NCBI RefSeq assembly: GCF_024362695.1
Contig: NC_065408.1
Span: 14,322,001 to 14,386,000 of the forward strand
Reading direction: 5' to 3'
Length of the DNA stretch: 64,000 nucleotides
Source: Pectinophora gossypiella
Taxonomy: Eukaryota; Arthropoda; Insecta; Lepidoptera; Gelechiidae
In this document: positions 22,176 to 32,430 of the stretch, one piece after another
How positions within the stretch are numbered: the first letter of the stretch is position 1
Layout: each line of letters begins with the position of its first letter
The notes under the pieces: model-generated
The model's database searches: none
Seen by the model: the letters and a program-made list of their open reading frames with translations, nothing else
Told to the model about the DNA's origin: nothing
Translations under genes and position numbers: made by a program

Positions 22176-22372
22176 TCACCTCCTGGTCTCCTTATTTTCA
22201 ATAGCTACTACCTTCCACGGAAGTGGAAGAACATTGACCTTGCCAAAACGAAAGTAGCGCCATTGTTGCCCTGACCCCAGGTCGACTGTCCACCCGGTCA
22301 GCTTAGGCTGGTGCACACTCACCGATGCTTGGATCTCAATTGTAGAAAAACTAAAAATGAATCAAAAATGTC
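22176..22372 (-). CDS. Coding-like fragment, possible exon or TE-derived
   Basis: A minus-strand frame with no start codon is open from about 22372 to a TGA at 22178-22176. It contains SVHQPKLTGWTVDLGSGQQ and WRYFRFGKVNVLPLPWKVV and ends AIENKETRR. The residue pattern (W, G, D and P spacing, mixed charge) and third-base usage look strongly coding. A possible 3' splice site (gattcatttttag) sits just upstream. Either it is a terminal exon of a minus-strand gene or, as I think more likely given the neighbouring SINE and LINE pieces, a conserved fragment of a transposon ORF. The family is not named with confidence. Confidence 0.45.
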
Positions 22373-22644
22373 GATTTTAGGGTTGCGTTTGGGTAAAAAT
22401 CGATTATCTAATTGGATCGTGTGTTTGTAGGTATTTGTTTATGAATTAATTTAAAATTAGTAGATTAAGAGCTAGTTACTTAAAAAAAGACTAAAAAAAT
22501 AAAGTCTAATAGAATGAGGATTAAGTATTTTAAATAACGCTCAATGAAAAACGATTCGTGACGGTTATCTATATACCTAATGACGTATTTGGTTTACAAA
22601 TTGGTTCATTTCTACATATAAAACAATTTTAAGATCTATTTTAC

Positions 22645-22910
22645 GCCTTTTTTTGACGTGACTTATTGTAGATTTGCCGCAGATGGCATTAACTACTTGG
22701 CCGGACAAATGGGGAGCGCTGAGGGCTCTCACCCGGTACAAAATTTACGACAACAGGTCTGAGGGTGCCCAGTTGGGCGCGAACCTCGGTTCAGGGCGTC
22801 ATCTGAGAGAAAGAATATTTGAAAGAATTAATCGACTCTAGTGGGTCGATAGCGATAAGCGCTGAATGAGGGAAATCGTCGACCACGCCCCGATACCGAC
22901 GTATCGGGGT
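22645..22910 (-). repeat. LINE tail L1T
   Basis: Starts at the left with T7 and 'gacgtgacttattgtagatt' (the reverse of the 3' end), and extends to 'gaaatcgtcgaccacgcccc'. Confidence 0.85.
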
Positions 22911-23153
22911 TAAACTTTTTTACGCCAAACCAAACAAAGACCTTTCAAAATCCAAACTTCAAATCCCATCTAATTCATTCCTATCCCAAGGCGCCCCGAT
23001 TATATCGCTCCGTATGCGGCGGGCCTAATAAGGCCGCACAAGAGACGTCACGACACCACATCACGATATCATTTCACGAAGCTCTGTCACGGTGCGATCT
23101 ACCAGCGATACTGTCGCGTCGCATTCAAATCTGTGAATAAATTCCCCTTTTCA

Positions 23154-23329
23154 GACAATTTAGTTTTCCCACGTCGGTTTGGCTATGGGCGGCGGCAAGC
23201 GTTCCAATTTTGGTTCGAACTGCCGATGCCGATGGCGAATTTGTCCACGAGTTTTTATTGTCGTTGCTGAGTTTATTTTTATTTGTCCTCGCGTACAGTA
23301 TTGCGCTGGTAGATGGATTTAGTACTGTG
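23154..23329 (+). CDS. Candidate exon, membrane-like product, unknown
   Basis: A 176-bp stretch is preceded by a good acceptor (attccccttttcag) and followed by a good donor (GTGAGT). In one frame it is open throughout, reading …TSVWLWAAASVPILVRTADA, then a hydrophobic segment LLSLLSLFLFVLAYSIALV. The frame closes upstream at a TAA just before the acceptor and downstream after the donor, as an internal exon would. Caution: the opposite strand is also open (23125-23340), and a second plus-strand frame has a 45-codon ORF from ATG 23183, so composition alone may explain the openness. The region 22970-23340 is GC-richer and free of known repeats. Confidence 0.3.
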
Positions 23330-23499
23330 AGTTCTTTCAACTGAGTTTTTAGGCAATAAATAACTGCCTACGCTATGAACTTTAGTATCGAAAATTCTGG
23401 TAGTCAACAGATGCTTGATATCACGTCCTGAGTATCGTGTTGGTAAGTGATGCGCTTAGTAGCAACTATTATGCCCATGTCTTTTCAATGAGGGTCTTT

Positions 23500-23655
23500 C
23501 GAGGCTACGTACCTCAAAAGAATTATAGATGGCGTTGTACAGATTTAACGTAATAATTACCTATTTTCTTATTGCTCGGGTACATAACTATTCAAAAATT
23601 TAATGTAATAATGGCAGAGGCATATATTCAAAAATAAGTTGTTGCTTCATATTTT
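23500..23655. repeat. Dispersed repeat M7
   Basis: Shares 'ggtctttcgaggctacgt', 'atagatggcgttgtacag' and 'aataattacctattttctta' with 46850-46985 and 52615-52775. Three collinear copies; class unknown. Confidence 0.65.
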
Positions 23656-23779
23656 TTAAGATGAATGTTGTGTTCACTTGTAATTGGCTTACACATAAGT
23701 ACTGTTTTACTTGTTGTGCATAGCTGTAAGTGATCCATTAATAAATAAATAAATAAATTTGGATCAGATATGGTATAAT

Positions 23780-24079
23780 GAGGAGTTCGGTGGCGCAGCG
23801 GTTAACGCGTTCGGTCTGCGATTGTTGAAGTAAAGCAACTTTCGCAAAGGCCGGTCATAGGATGGGTGACCACAAAAAAAAAGTTTTCATCTCTAGCTCT
23901 TCCGTGCTTCGGAAGGCACGTTAAGCCGTTGGTCCCGGCTGCATTAGCAGTCGTTAATAACCATCAATCCGCACTGGGCCCGCGTGATGGTTTAAGGCCC
24001 GATCTCCCTATCCATCCATAGGGTAGGCCCGTGCCCCAGCAGTGGGGACGTTAATGGGCTGATGATGATGATGATGATG
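23780..24079 (+). repeat. Chimeric tRNA/5S SINE S5, complete
   Basis: The direct repeat 'atggtataat' (23770-23779 and 24080-24089) bounds a 300-bp element. In order it has: tRNA-like start with A box 'ggtggcgcagcggttaacg' (about residues 8-27 of the element), a 5S-like block 'gaagtaaagcaac' to 'ggatgggtgaccac', an A-run, a body with 'cgttggtcccggctgcatta', and a (GATGAT)n tail. Transcription would be by Pol III from the internal boxes. It is the best reference copy in the window. Confidence 0.92.
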
Positions 24080-24089
24080 ATGGTATAAT

Positions 24090-25170
24090 AATAAAATAAT
24101 AATGGGCGGACGATGTGTTGTGCCTGGGTCTTATAACAAGGAATAGAAGAAAGAGGTTGGAAGGGCCAAGTGAGTGCAAAACGCGCGCCGTAAAAGTATG
24201 ATGTTCTCATAAATATCTATTTATAGATCAGCATGTTAAAGGTACTTTAAGTATCTTTGACCCAGTCCATTGCCCAAATAATAGATTATATCATTATGTG
24301 ATTTTTTACCATGAGTTGATATAAACAGCCGAACTCCTACCTACCCTTTTTCTATTACTTAAAATCCGGTTATTCAAACGCTCGGACATACGAACAATAT
24401 GACTATCATATCAGATAGAAAGTTTTGCTTGATATAAAACTTTTCAAACACAAGAACAATACTTATTCAATTTCTGTACCTCAGGGGATGACACTTACAA
24501 TTCTGAGAATACGTTCTCTGCCCACAAGTTTTTAGAATCCTGTCAATGACACGGAATATAATGTTGATTGGTTTAATAAGCCGGCTCTATACAAAACAAA
24601 AGTTAATTTCACTTCCCGAGGCGATGCGTCTTCAAATGCCATCTTTACTTATTGACGTTTCTCTGTGATCATTTATAATGCATGAGTACGTCTTGTAGGA
24701 CAATCAGAATCAATTTCTCTTCTAAGGTATTACAACGAAGGGATCGGTTGATTTTGTGAGACGCGTTGCAAATAATGCCTTCAGGGGTCTTAGCGAAGTG
24801 CAAACGATTACCAAAAACGACAGTGATAATAATATGAGAGTGACATAAGGTCCACTTGGCCGACCAAGAAGCGACATTAACACTGGTAAAACTGGTAACA
24901 CTGGTACTTTCGGTTATAGTGTTTTATTGCGATCCCAATTGATTGGTTTCAGTAAAATTTCAGGACATTTTATTCAAAAAACTTTAAATTCTCATACAAA
25001 TTGTATCAAAAATTCAGTATTTTCAAAATTTTCAACAGTTTTTGTATGGTCGCATCCCCCAATTTTGACACCATCTGAAGGGTTTTTGCGCCCCCTTTCA
25101 GGAGACACCCTGCGTGTCGCGATACGAGCGCTGGAAAGCAAAAATTTGACCTATGACATATGTTGGCACC
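24090..25170. other. No gene supported
   Basis: Short frames only. 24780-24840 shares the start of the palindromic repeat at 45280-45405 ('ggtcttagcgaagtgcaaac'). Confidence 0.35.
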
Positions 25171-25176
25171 ATCACT

Positions 25177-25415
25177 AATATAAGTGCCACGCTCTTGTCG
25201 GTGTAGCATTCTCCATTCTTGTCTATCAAAGGCCAATTCCTTAACTTCTTTATAAGACACGACGTTCACCTTCTCTTTGATCTGTTCTATGTAAGCTCTT
25301 CATGGTCTTCTCCTTCCTCTCTTTCCTTGTAGCTTTCCTTCAATCATGTTTTTAATAAGTTCGTTTCTTATTAAGTGTCCAATCATCTTGCCTCTTCTGT
25401 CCTCAATAACTCTAT
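25177..25415 (-). pseudogene. RTE-like endonuclease/reverse-transcriptase C-terminus
   Basis: The minus strand reads MIGHLIRNELIKNMIEGKLQ, GKRGRRRP, stop (TGA, most simply a CGA change), then AYIEQIKEKVNVVSYKEVK and ELAFDRQEWRMLHRQERG before the 3' end. The basic (K/R)GRGRP box and the DRQEW..LHRQERG ending are the tail of RTE-group LINE polymerases common in Lepidoptera. Only ~75 codons remain and one nonsense codon is present. Sister fragments: 40405-40590, 61868-62070, and 3' ends at 21955-22083 and 50155-50265. Confidence 0.8.
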
Positions 25416-25454
25416 ATGTCTCTATATGTTGGTATGTCGATCCCATATTTTAAA

Positions 25455-25580
25455 CAACAACATAACATAGCAACATGACTGTATCCCCAAAGGAGTAGGC
25501 AGAGTTGTATAGTATACACACTTCCTCGCCAACTATGTTTAAGTCAAAAGGAGCGAGTCTATTGCCACGTGATATCAATT
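25455..25580 (+). repeat. Dispersed repeat with 'ggagtaggcagag' motif
   Basis: 'ccccaaaggagtaggcagag' to 'aactatgtttaagtc'. It resembles a common lepidopteran interspersed repeat; a partial relative is near 37460. Confidence 0.5.
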
Positions 25581-25888
25581 AAATCTATATTTTAAACAAT
25601 AGAGATTTTAAAAGGACTTGGACCTTTAGAACGACTTTAAAAAAAGAAGACCTCTGATAACTTTCTATTTCAATTAAAACGTAAATTACAAGTAGGTACA
25701 CTTATAATGGAATTAAAAACAATTTATCTTTCACGAAAAGAATATTATGCATAATCGATTTGTCTAGAGACACTAGTGTTGTCAAATTTATCTGCAGTCA
25801 GGCAATATGGTAAAATATTTGATCTATAGCTTGTTGACGGTCGAATTGATTTGTCCAATAGGATACTGTATAAATGCTGTATAAATAC

Positions 25889-26160
25889 TGCTTCTATGCT
25901 GTTCTGGGAGCATATAAAAAACATAGAACACGTTCAGCTGCTTCTCTTCCCGGGCATGTCGTAAAAACCGACAGAGGGATTGTGTCCTCTAACATGATGG
26001 ACTAATGTTATGGGCGATAGGCTGATCCCTTATCACCATAAGGTTCATCATATCCATCTTTGGACTTCGTATCAACAGTGGCTGCAAGTTGTCTTTGATT
26101 ACTTGTGGCTCTGCCCACCCCATTAGGGATTACGGGCGTGAGTTTATGTATGTATGTATG
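25889..26160 (+). mobile_element. Retroposon A, full length
   Basis: The 5' end is identical to that of 3934 (TGCTTCTATGCTGTTCTGGG) and it carries the same (TATG)n tail. A probable target duplication of 'tgtataaat' type lies at 25878-25886 and at the 3' end, partly merged with the tail. Confidence 0.85.
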
Positions 26161-26404
26161 TATAAATTAAACGTGTGTGTAGGAGATGCCATTCAATAAA
26201 TTTCTCTGCCTTTGGCGATATATCCAACCTGAGGTGATTACTTTTAACGCAACGACACGTGTCTGTGAATTATGATATTATGGAGATATTAGATGTTAAA
26301 TCTTTAGATAAATTAATAACTTATTGGTGCGAGTCCAGATAGATTGAATTTAGAAACGTGAATCTACAATATTTACGCATGTTTGCATGTTTAGCAAGTA
26401 CTAG

Positions 26405-26625
26405 GGGTTGAAAAAGCCACCAAGCAATATTGCAATTTGACATTTGCGCATATAAAAGTAACTGCGGAATGAAAATAGCAATATTGCTTAAGCGATAAGG
26501 CCGCCATTTGTCATAAACCTAGTTAAGAGTCTTTTGTAATTATTTATTTTTATATTGGTGTAATAAAGTATATTTGTATTTTCTTAGATGAATTGCTTCG
26601 ATGAGGCCTTTTTAACCCAGGGAAG
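26405..26625. mobile_element. MITE M3, rearranged
   Basis: Has M3 end arms but a scrambled centre ('agcgataaggccgccatttg') and an extra AT-rich insert of about 90 bp. Confidence 0.7.
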
Positions 26626-26811
26626 TTAAAAAGTTCCTTATAGGCCAGTGTGGGTCGCTGGTGTTATGTGAATGAAAACACATGATTGAATTTAGAAATG
26701 GACTGTACTATTTTAAAAATATTTAAATTAACAAAAAGAGAAAAAGCAATACCATTCGCCATAATGTTAAAAGTGTAAGAGAAAGACGCGGTGTTGCCAC
26801 AATACAATATA

Positions 26812-27258
26812 CAGGGTGTTAGTGACATCGTAACGAATACTCAGGGGGATGATTCAGACCATGATTCTGAGTTAATATCAAGTAGAATTTTCCGTCGCAA
26901 AAGTCGTGTTTTTTTTTTTAGTTTTTTTTTTTAATTTGTTTCATTTCGTTGTTTTGTGATCATGGCACTTGCAACAGTGTCGAAGTATCGGTAGTCTCAT
27001 ATCCCCATTTAAACGCGGTAAGAACCCGTTATTATGTGCTTTAATTATTGTTTCATTCACATAATTCCACTTGATATTAACTCATAATCATGGTCTGAAC
27101 CACGCCCACAGTATTCGTTACGATGTCACTTACACCCCGTACAAGTACATATACGGTAGCCATATAAGTAGGTATGGGTGATAGTGACACCGTAGCGAAT
27201 ACAACTCAGAATCATGGTCTGAATCATCCTCAAAGTTTTCGTTACGATGTCACTAACA
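26812..27258. mobile_element. MITE M1 dimer with a nested fragment
   Basis: M1-linker-M1 with linker 'aagtacatatacggtagcca' near 27142. The left unit is interrupted at about 26935-27063 by a foreign block containing 'gcaacagtgtcgaagtatcg' and 'gcggtaagaacccgttatta'. Confidence 0.8.
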
Positions 27259-27559
27259 CCCTGTATACATTTTAAAGTGCACTATACAGTAAGAAGACCT
27301 ATAAGGAACTTCGTCTTTAACAAAGTAAATAACGCACAGACCTTCAGGTTTTCAAGTCAAACAATATACAATTAGGTAAACAATGGTTGCTTTGTAACAA
27401 TAAGGTATTACAAACAAAAATTGCCCTTAAAAGCAAGTTCGGTACAGGATGAACACAATTTAGCGTGTCCTTAATCATGATAATCGCTCTTTTTATTAGT
27501 ATTACAATAGGCTTAATAATCATAGTTATTTATATACATATAATACTCGTAAGCTTCAG

Positions 27560-27893
27560 TCTTCTTCTATCGTGTGGGTTGTGAGTTGGCTTACCAACCT
27601 CATCAACCCTGGTGTCAGGGTTATTATTCAGCCGCCAAAGGCCCCTGACATGGCTCATGTAACGACTACTTACTTACATCAGTAAGTAGCAATCGGGACC
27701 AACGGCTTAACGTGCCTTCCGAACCACGGATCATCTTTACTTTTGGACAATCAGGTGATAAGCCTGTAATGTCTTAACCAAACTAGGGATAGCAAAGTGA
27801 TTTTTGTGATTTTTCTCTACCGGGATTCGAACCTAGAACCTCTGGATCGTGAGCACAACGATCCCACTGGACCACGGAGGCCAATGAGCTACA
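27560..27893 (-). repeat. SINE S1
   Basis: Nearly complete. The minus-strand B box is degraded ('ggttcgaatccc'). Confidence 0.85.
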
Positions 27894-27992
27894 GTAAATT
27901 ACGTCAAAAAAGAATAAGTAAATAATAAACTATGAAATTAATACCCCCGGCAGAGTTTTAGTAATGTCGGTTCGAACCCCGGTATCAGACTT

Positions 27993-28130
27993 GCTTTTTT
28001 TTTGACGTGACTAATTGTAGATTTGCCGCAGATGGCATTAACTACTTGGCCGGACAAATGGGGAGCGCTGAAGGCTCTCACCCGGTACAACGTTTAAGAC
28101 AACAGGCCTGAGGGTGCCCAGTTGGGATCG
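27993..28130 (-). repeat. LINE tail L1T, 5'-truncated
   Basis: Runs from T9 'gacgtgactaattgtag' to 'gggtgcccagttggg'. Confidence 0.85.
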
Positions 28131-28627
28131 GACTTGCACCAATGAGTTATTAACTCATCTTAAGTGCAGTTTTCACTAACCCAGTAATGAGATGAATCGT
28201 GCTTCAGAAGGCACCTAAAGCACTAATACAGTTGGCTCGACCATTATAGATGGCGATACGGCGCGCCACCTATCACGAAGGTCTAACAGAAAACTCGATG
28301 AGATGCGGTTACTTCGTTCATCTTGTGAGAGATGTACCTCTGACTACCCCAATTTGGATATATATGTGAGAATATAGTACTTATGTAAATAAATACCTAA
28401 GTATCTTGAGTTTATTCGAACAATTCATTTCATTTCCATATAAAGATTCTCTGCTAAACCTAAGCTGATTTTGGCCTTTAGCTGGCGATAATTTCTAACT
28501 GCGCAAGCGCAACTTTCCATCACGCTTTGACAGTCGCGGCAATAAGGAACAATGCCCAGGGGCATAGCCTATAGGTCTGTGGGATTTAGATAAACTGATT
28601 TGAAAGCAACAGAAAATCCTATAGTAA

Positions 28628-29232
28628 TAGGCTACTTGACAACCTAGTCAAATGAAATACTTTTTACGAAATTTCAATACTTACGAAAGTTTTCTTTGGA
28701 GTTTGTGTGGGAATACTGTCCAAAATTAAAAAAAAAATCAAAAATATTTATTTTCAAAATTGGTTAACAAAGTTAGCGCTTTTTGAACGTCAAAAAATTA
28801 AATTACATATTATGTAACTAGCTGTAAAACTACTACCACATCGGAATCTGTAACGCTGAGGGAAAGACGTGGCCAGAAAACCTCCCAGCACAGGGCCCTA
28901 GTCCTACTGTTTCATGTTTTCCTTTCTTTTCTTTTTTTTTAAATCCAGTTTGTATTACATAATTTATAAACTTAAATACAATGGTATTCCAATTACAGTC
29001 GGTGGAAGGAAAGTGAAAAAGAAAGAGTTTAAGTATGTGACTTTATGTCCTGTGACGTCATCAATAAAAGCGGTCAAACGTCGCACTCATTGTTACTTAA
29101 TTCATGAATAGAATTCGAAAATAAGTCGAAAAGTAAAATGAGATTGATTTTTGATCATCTTAGACTGGGTTTTACTTGTAGATTAGCATTTTATAATTTA
29201 TCTTTGACCTAGTCATGTAGCCTATTTTGTAG
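28628..29232. mobile_element. MITE-like element M6 with inverted ends
   Basis: The left end 'aataggctacttgacaacct' and right end 'gacctagtcatgtagcctatt' are inverted copies of about 15 bp. The centre includes 'tgtgacgtcatcaataaaag'. It may contain an insertion around 28730-29030. Confidence 0.65.
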
Positions 29233-29290
29233 GTGAATTAAGGACTTTATATGAGTATTACGATAATGTACTCCATAGTTTTATTTGTAA

Positions 29291-29438
29291 ATTATACTCG
29301 CTCCTTGTTCGAGAGGTTTTAAACAGTGTAGTCTACGTCTTATGCTCCAGCATCGTCACAATTTTCAAAGCTCATATCCAAAGCTAAAAAAAAAGTTAGT
29401 TTCCCGCTTCCTGAACGCAGCTGTCAACTAATGTCATT
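29291..29438 (-). repeat. Left inverted copy of the 34.8-kb fold-back element
   Basis: The reverse complement of this 148-bp block matches 34844-34984 almost base for base (A-run length differs), then diverges just past the 'ggagc' of 'ctcgaacaaggagc'. Its outer 40 bp also match 34654-34694 exactly. The two sites face each other across about 5.4 kb. Confidence 0.85.
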
Positions 29439-30790
29439 ACGGTTTTTGTGCACCGGCGCGTCACTTCGCCTCCGTAAATAAACTAATTGAAAACTAATAT
29501 TTAATACAAAAACATGATTGATATAGTGCGAAAAATGTGTTACTTACATAATCAAGTGCTTTTTTCTCTAAAAAAGCTAGAAACAGTACCAAAGAAAAAA
29601 TGTGGATGACGACGAGCGTAAGTTGTTTTTGATAAAACAAAACGTGGATTATACTGGTAAGTCTTAACATTATCCATCTACTAAAACAAGAGAAGATATA
29701 ATTATGATCAATTCAATTTAATTCCTTTTATTGTCGAAAACAAATTACTTTTTTTTGAGGTTATAATTTTATAATCCTAACATTCGAAGAAGTAACTTAA
29801 GTTGGTACTTATTACTAATAAAAGTAACTAGTTTTATTAACAGAAATAATAATAATATTAAAATTGTATCGTGTTCGTGTTATAACAGTGATTTAAAAGT
29901 TATACTTTGTTCCGATGTTGATGTTGTTTAAATTCGCCTTATATAAGGCAGGAAAAGATCTCAGGACTATACAGTCTTGACTTTAGTAATTTAATATTCG
30001 AAAATCACGATCAAAATAGGCCTAAGCCTTGTCTTCAGTCCCTGATTGCCGCGTTTTTATTTTCATCTGTCAAAAAATAAAATAAAAAAATTTTTGTTTC
30101 TTTTTGTAATTGTGTTCTTGGCTTATGTTGCGGTTGATAACTTACTATCAGCGAATGAAATGAGCAGTTTTTTTTTATAAAACAAAGAGAACCAGTGAAA
30201 TATAACCGCAGAATGGCATAGAAAAGTAAATAATTAACTCGGAAATAATTTGACAAGTTCAGATAATTAGATGACAGAAGCACTTCATGTTTACCCTGTT
30301 CATCAAGAAGTACCTATGACACAGTAGTACTCAATATCACAGAGGTCATCTACACCATTGGTAGACAAGATACATAACTTATTCAAGATAACACTTAAAA
30401 CATTTAGAGGATTATAATTGGTTTACTACAAGATAACCATACTTAAAAATGATATTATATATATTATAACAGTACATAATCCCTTCTCACAGTCTCTGTT
30501 AAGTGGTGTTAATAATGTTATCTTCTCCGAATGATACTTACAATATAAGATGATGAAAATATACCCTAACAATAAAAACAGAAAGAGTGTTAAGAGAGTA
30601 CAGGCAAAAGATAGCCTTATTATAGTAAGCAATTTCTTCCAAATTACTCTAATCTTATTATAATTCAAGCTTCCAACGTATGGGTGATGATTATTGGTAC
30701 CAACCTAACCAACAAGAGAACACCACTTGGAGAGTCACCTAGTTAAGCACTAGTAGTGAACTGTCTGACTAGAGAATAGACAGACTATTT
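29439..30790. other. No gene supported
   Basis: AT-rich sequence; minus-strand frames at 30035-30283 and 30426-30668 are hydrophobic and AT-driven. No SINE or MITE is recognised. Confidence 0.4.
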
Positions 30791-30800
30791 GTTTCCCTTT

Positions 30801-31790
30801 AGAGCTATCACAATAGAGGATAGACAATGGACTTGATGTATCAACCCTATTAACATAAAAATCAACCACTAAGACCATTGCTAAGCGCTAATATACCTAT
30901 TTTACATTTCCATACCTAGAGCTATCACTTAGAGGATAGACAATGGACTTAAAGGCACAATGCACATAAGAGCTACCATTAGGAAGGTCGCCATTGATAA
31001 GCGATAATATACCTATTTGTCATTTCCATACCTAGAGCTATCACTTAGAGGATAGACAATAGACTTGAAGGTATCAATGCAATGAATGTAAGAGCTACCA
31101 CTAAGAAAGTCGCCATTGACAAGCGCTAACATATCTATTTCTCATTTCCATACCTAGAGCTATCACTTAGAGGATAGACAATAGACTTGAAGGTATCAAT
31201 GCAATGAACATAAGAGCTACCACTAGGAAGGTCGCCACTGACAAGCGCTAACATACCTATTTCTCATTTCCATACTTAGAGCTATCACTTAGAGGATAGA
31301 CAATGGACTTGATGGTATCAACCTAATTAACAAAAGATCTACCACCAGGAAGGTCGCCATTGCCAAGCGCTAATATACCTATTTATCATTTCCATGCCTA
31401 GAGCTATCACTTAGAGGATAGACAATGGACTTGAAGGTATCAACACAATGAATGTAAGAGCTACCACTAAGAAAGTCGCCATTGACAAGCGCTAACATAC
31501 CTATTTCTCATTTCCATACTTAGAGCTATCACTTAGAGGATAGACAATGGACTTGATGGTATGAACCATATTAACATAAGAGCTACCACGATTATGGTCG
31601 GCATTGGCAAGCGCTATATACCTATTTCTCATTTCCATACCTAGAGCTATCACTTAGAGGATAGACAATGGACTTGATGGTATCAACTCAAATAACATAA
31701 AGCTACCACTACAAGTATCGCCTTTTGCTAAACGCTAGTAGATAGCTAGAACATAGACCAACTATTTTTTATACTTTTATTTCCATGTTT
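30801..31790 (+). repeat. Minisatellite, about 8 units of 116-122 bp
   Basis: Each unit starts 'agagctatcacttagaggat' and includes 'agacaatggacttgatgg', 'gagctaccactaggaaggtc' and 'acctatttctcatttccata'. Unit starts are at 30801, 30918, 31034, 31156, 31278, 31400, 31522 and 31643, with a ninth degenerate unit near 31790. Spacings are 117, 116, 122, 122, 122, 122 and 121. Stops occur in every frame, so it does not encode a repeat protein. Confidence 0.95.
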
Positions 31791-32129
31791 GGTTTGTCAC
31801 TTGAGGAATCGAAGATAAACCATTGAATTGTCGGGGCTTACCTACCCATGTTGAAACTCAAGATTAGACTAATGCTGAGAAACAATAGACTATTATGTCA
31901 AATTGATTATTATAAAATAATGAGAGTACAAATTCTGAAGAAATAACCGACAATTCAAAACCTAAAAGCCTCTGTTCTATTAATCAACCTCAACTGTGCT
32001 AGAAATCAAAGTATGTAATGTCAGAGATTACTTTCAAAAGAGATAACTGTACACAAGACATGGTTAGAGAATACTGCTATTAAATTCTTTCAACCAACAT
32101 CATAAAATTCAAATAGCACATAAATAATA

Positions 32130-32430
32130 ATGAATAACATTGCCCGAAGAGTGAGTAAACGAGATAGCAACAGGATCTGTGGAACAGAGACAACAGTATC
32201 AGCAGGCAGCCCCACAGCCAACAGCATGAACAGAAAGCCCACAAGGAACAGTATCAGCAGGCCGCCCCACAGCCAGCAATAAAAGCAGTGATGCAACCAG
32301 TCATGATCAGCAGTGATATAACCAGCAGTACCAGCAGCCCTACAGCCAGCAGTAGTAGCAGAGCTACAACCAGATGTATTAGCAGTCTCACAGCCATTAG
32401 TATCAACAGTGGCCCAGGCAGCAAGGCCGT
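32130..32430 (+). repeat. CAG-rich degenerate tract
   Basis: Loose repeats of 'cagcag', 'ccccacagccagca' and 'cagtatcagcaggc' fill about 260 bp. A 50-codon ORF (32130-32282, Ser/Arg/Gln/Pro-rich) and an antisense hydrophobic frame both cross it; neither is supported as a gene. Confidence 0.65.

Noticed and set aside
30801..31790. CRISPR array
   Set aside because: Units of about 120 bp are repeated whole, with no short repeat plus unique spacer pattern, and the genome is eukaryotic.
32090..32296. 68-codon hydrophobic minus-strand ORF
   Set aside because: It is the antisense of the CAG-rich tract; CTG repetition automatically gives Leu/Val/Phe-rich frames.
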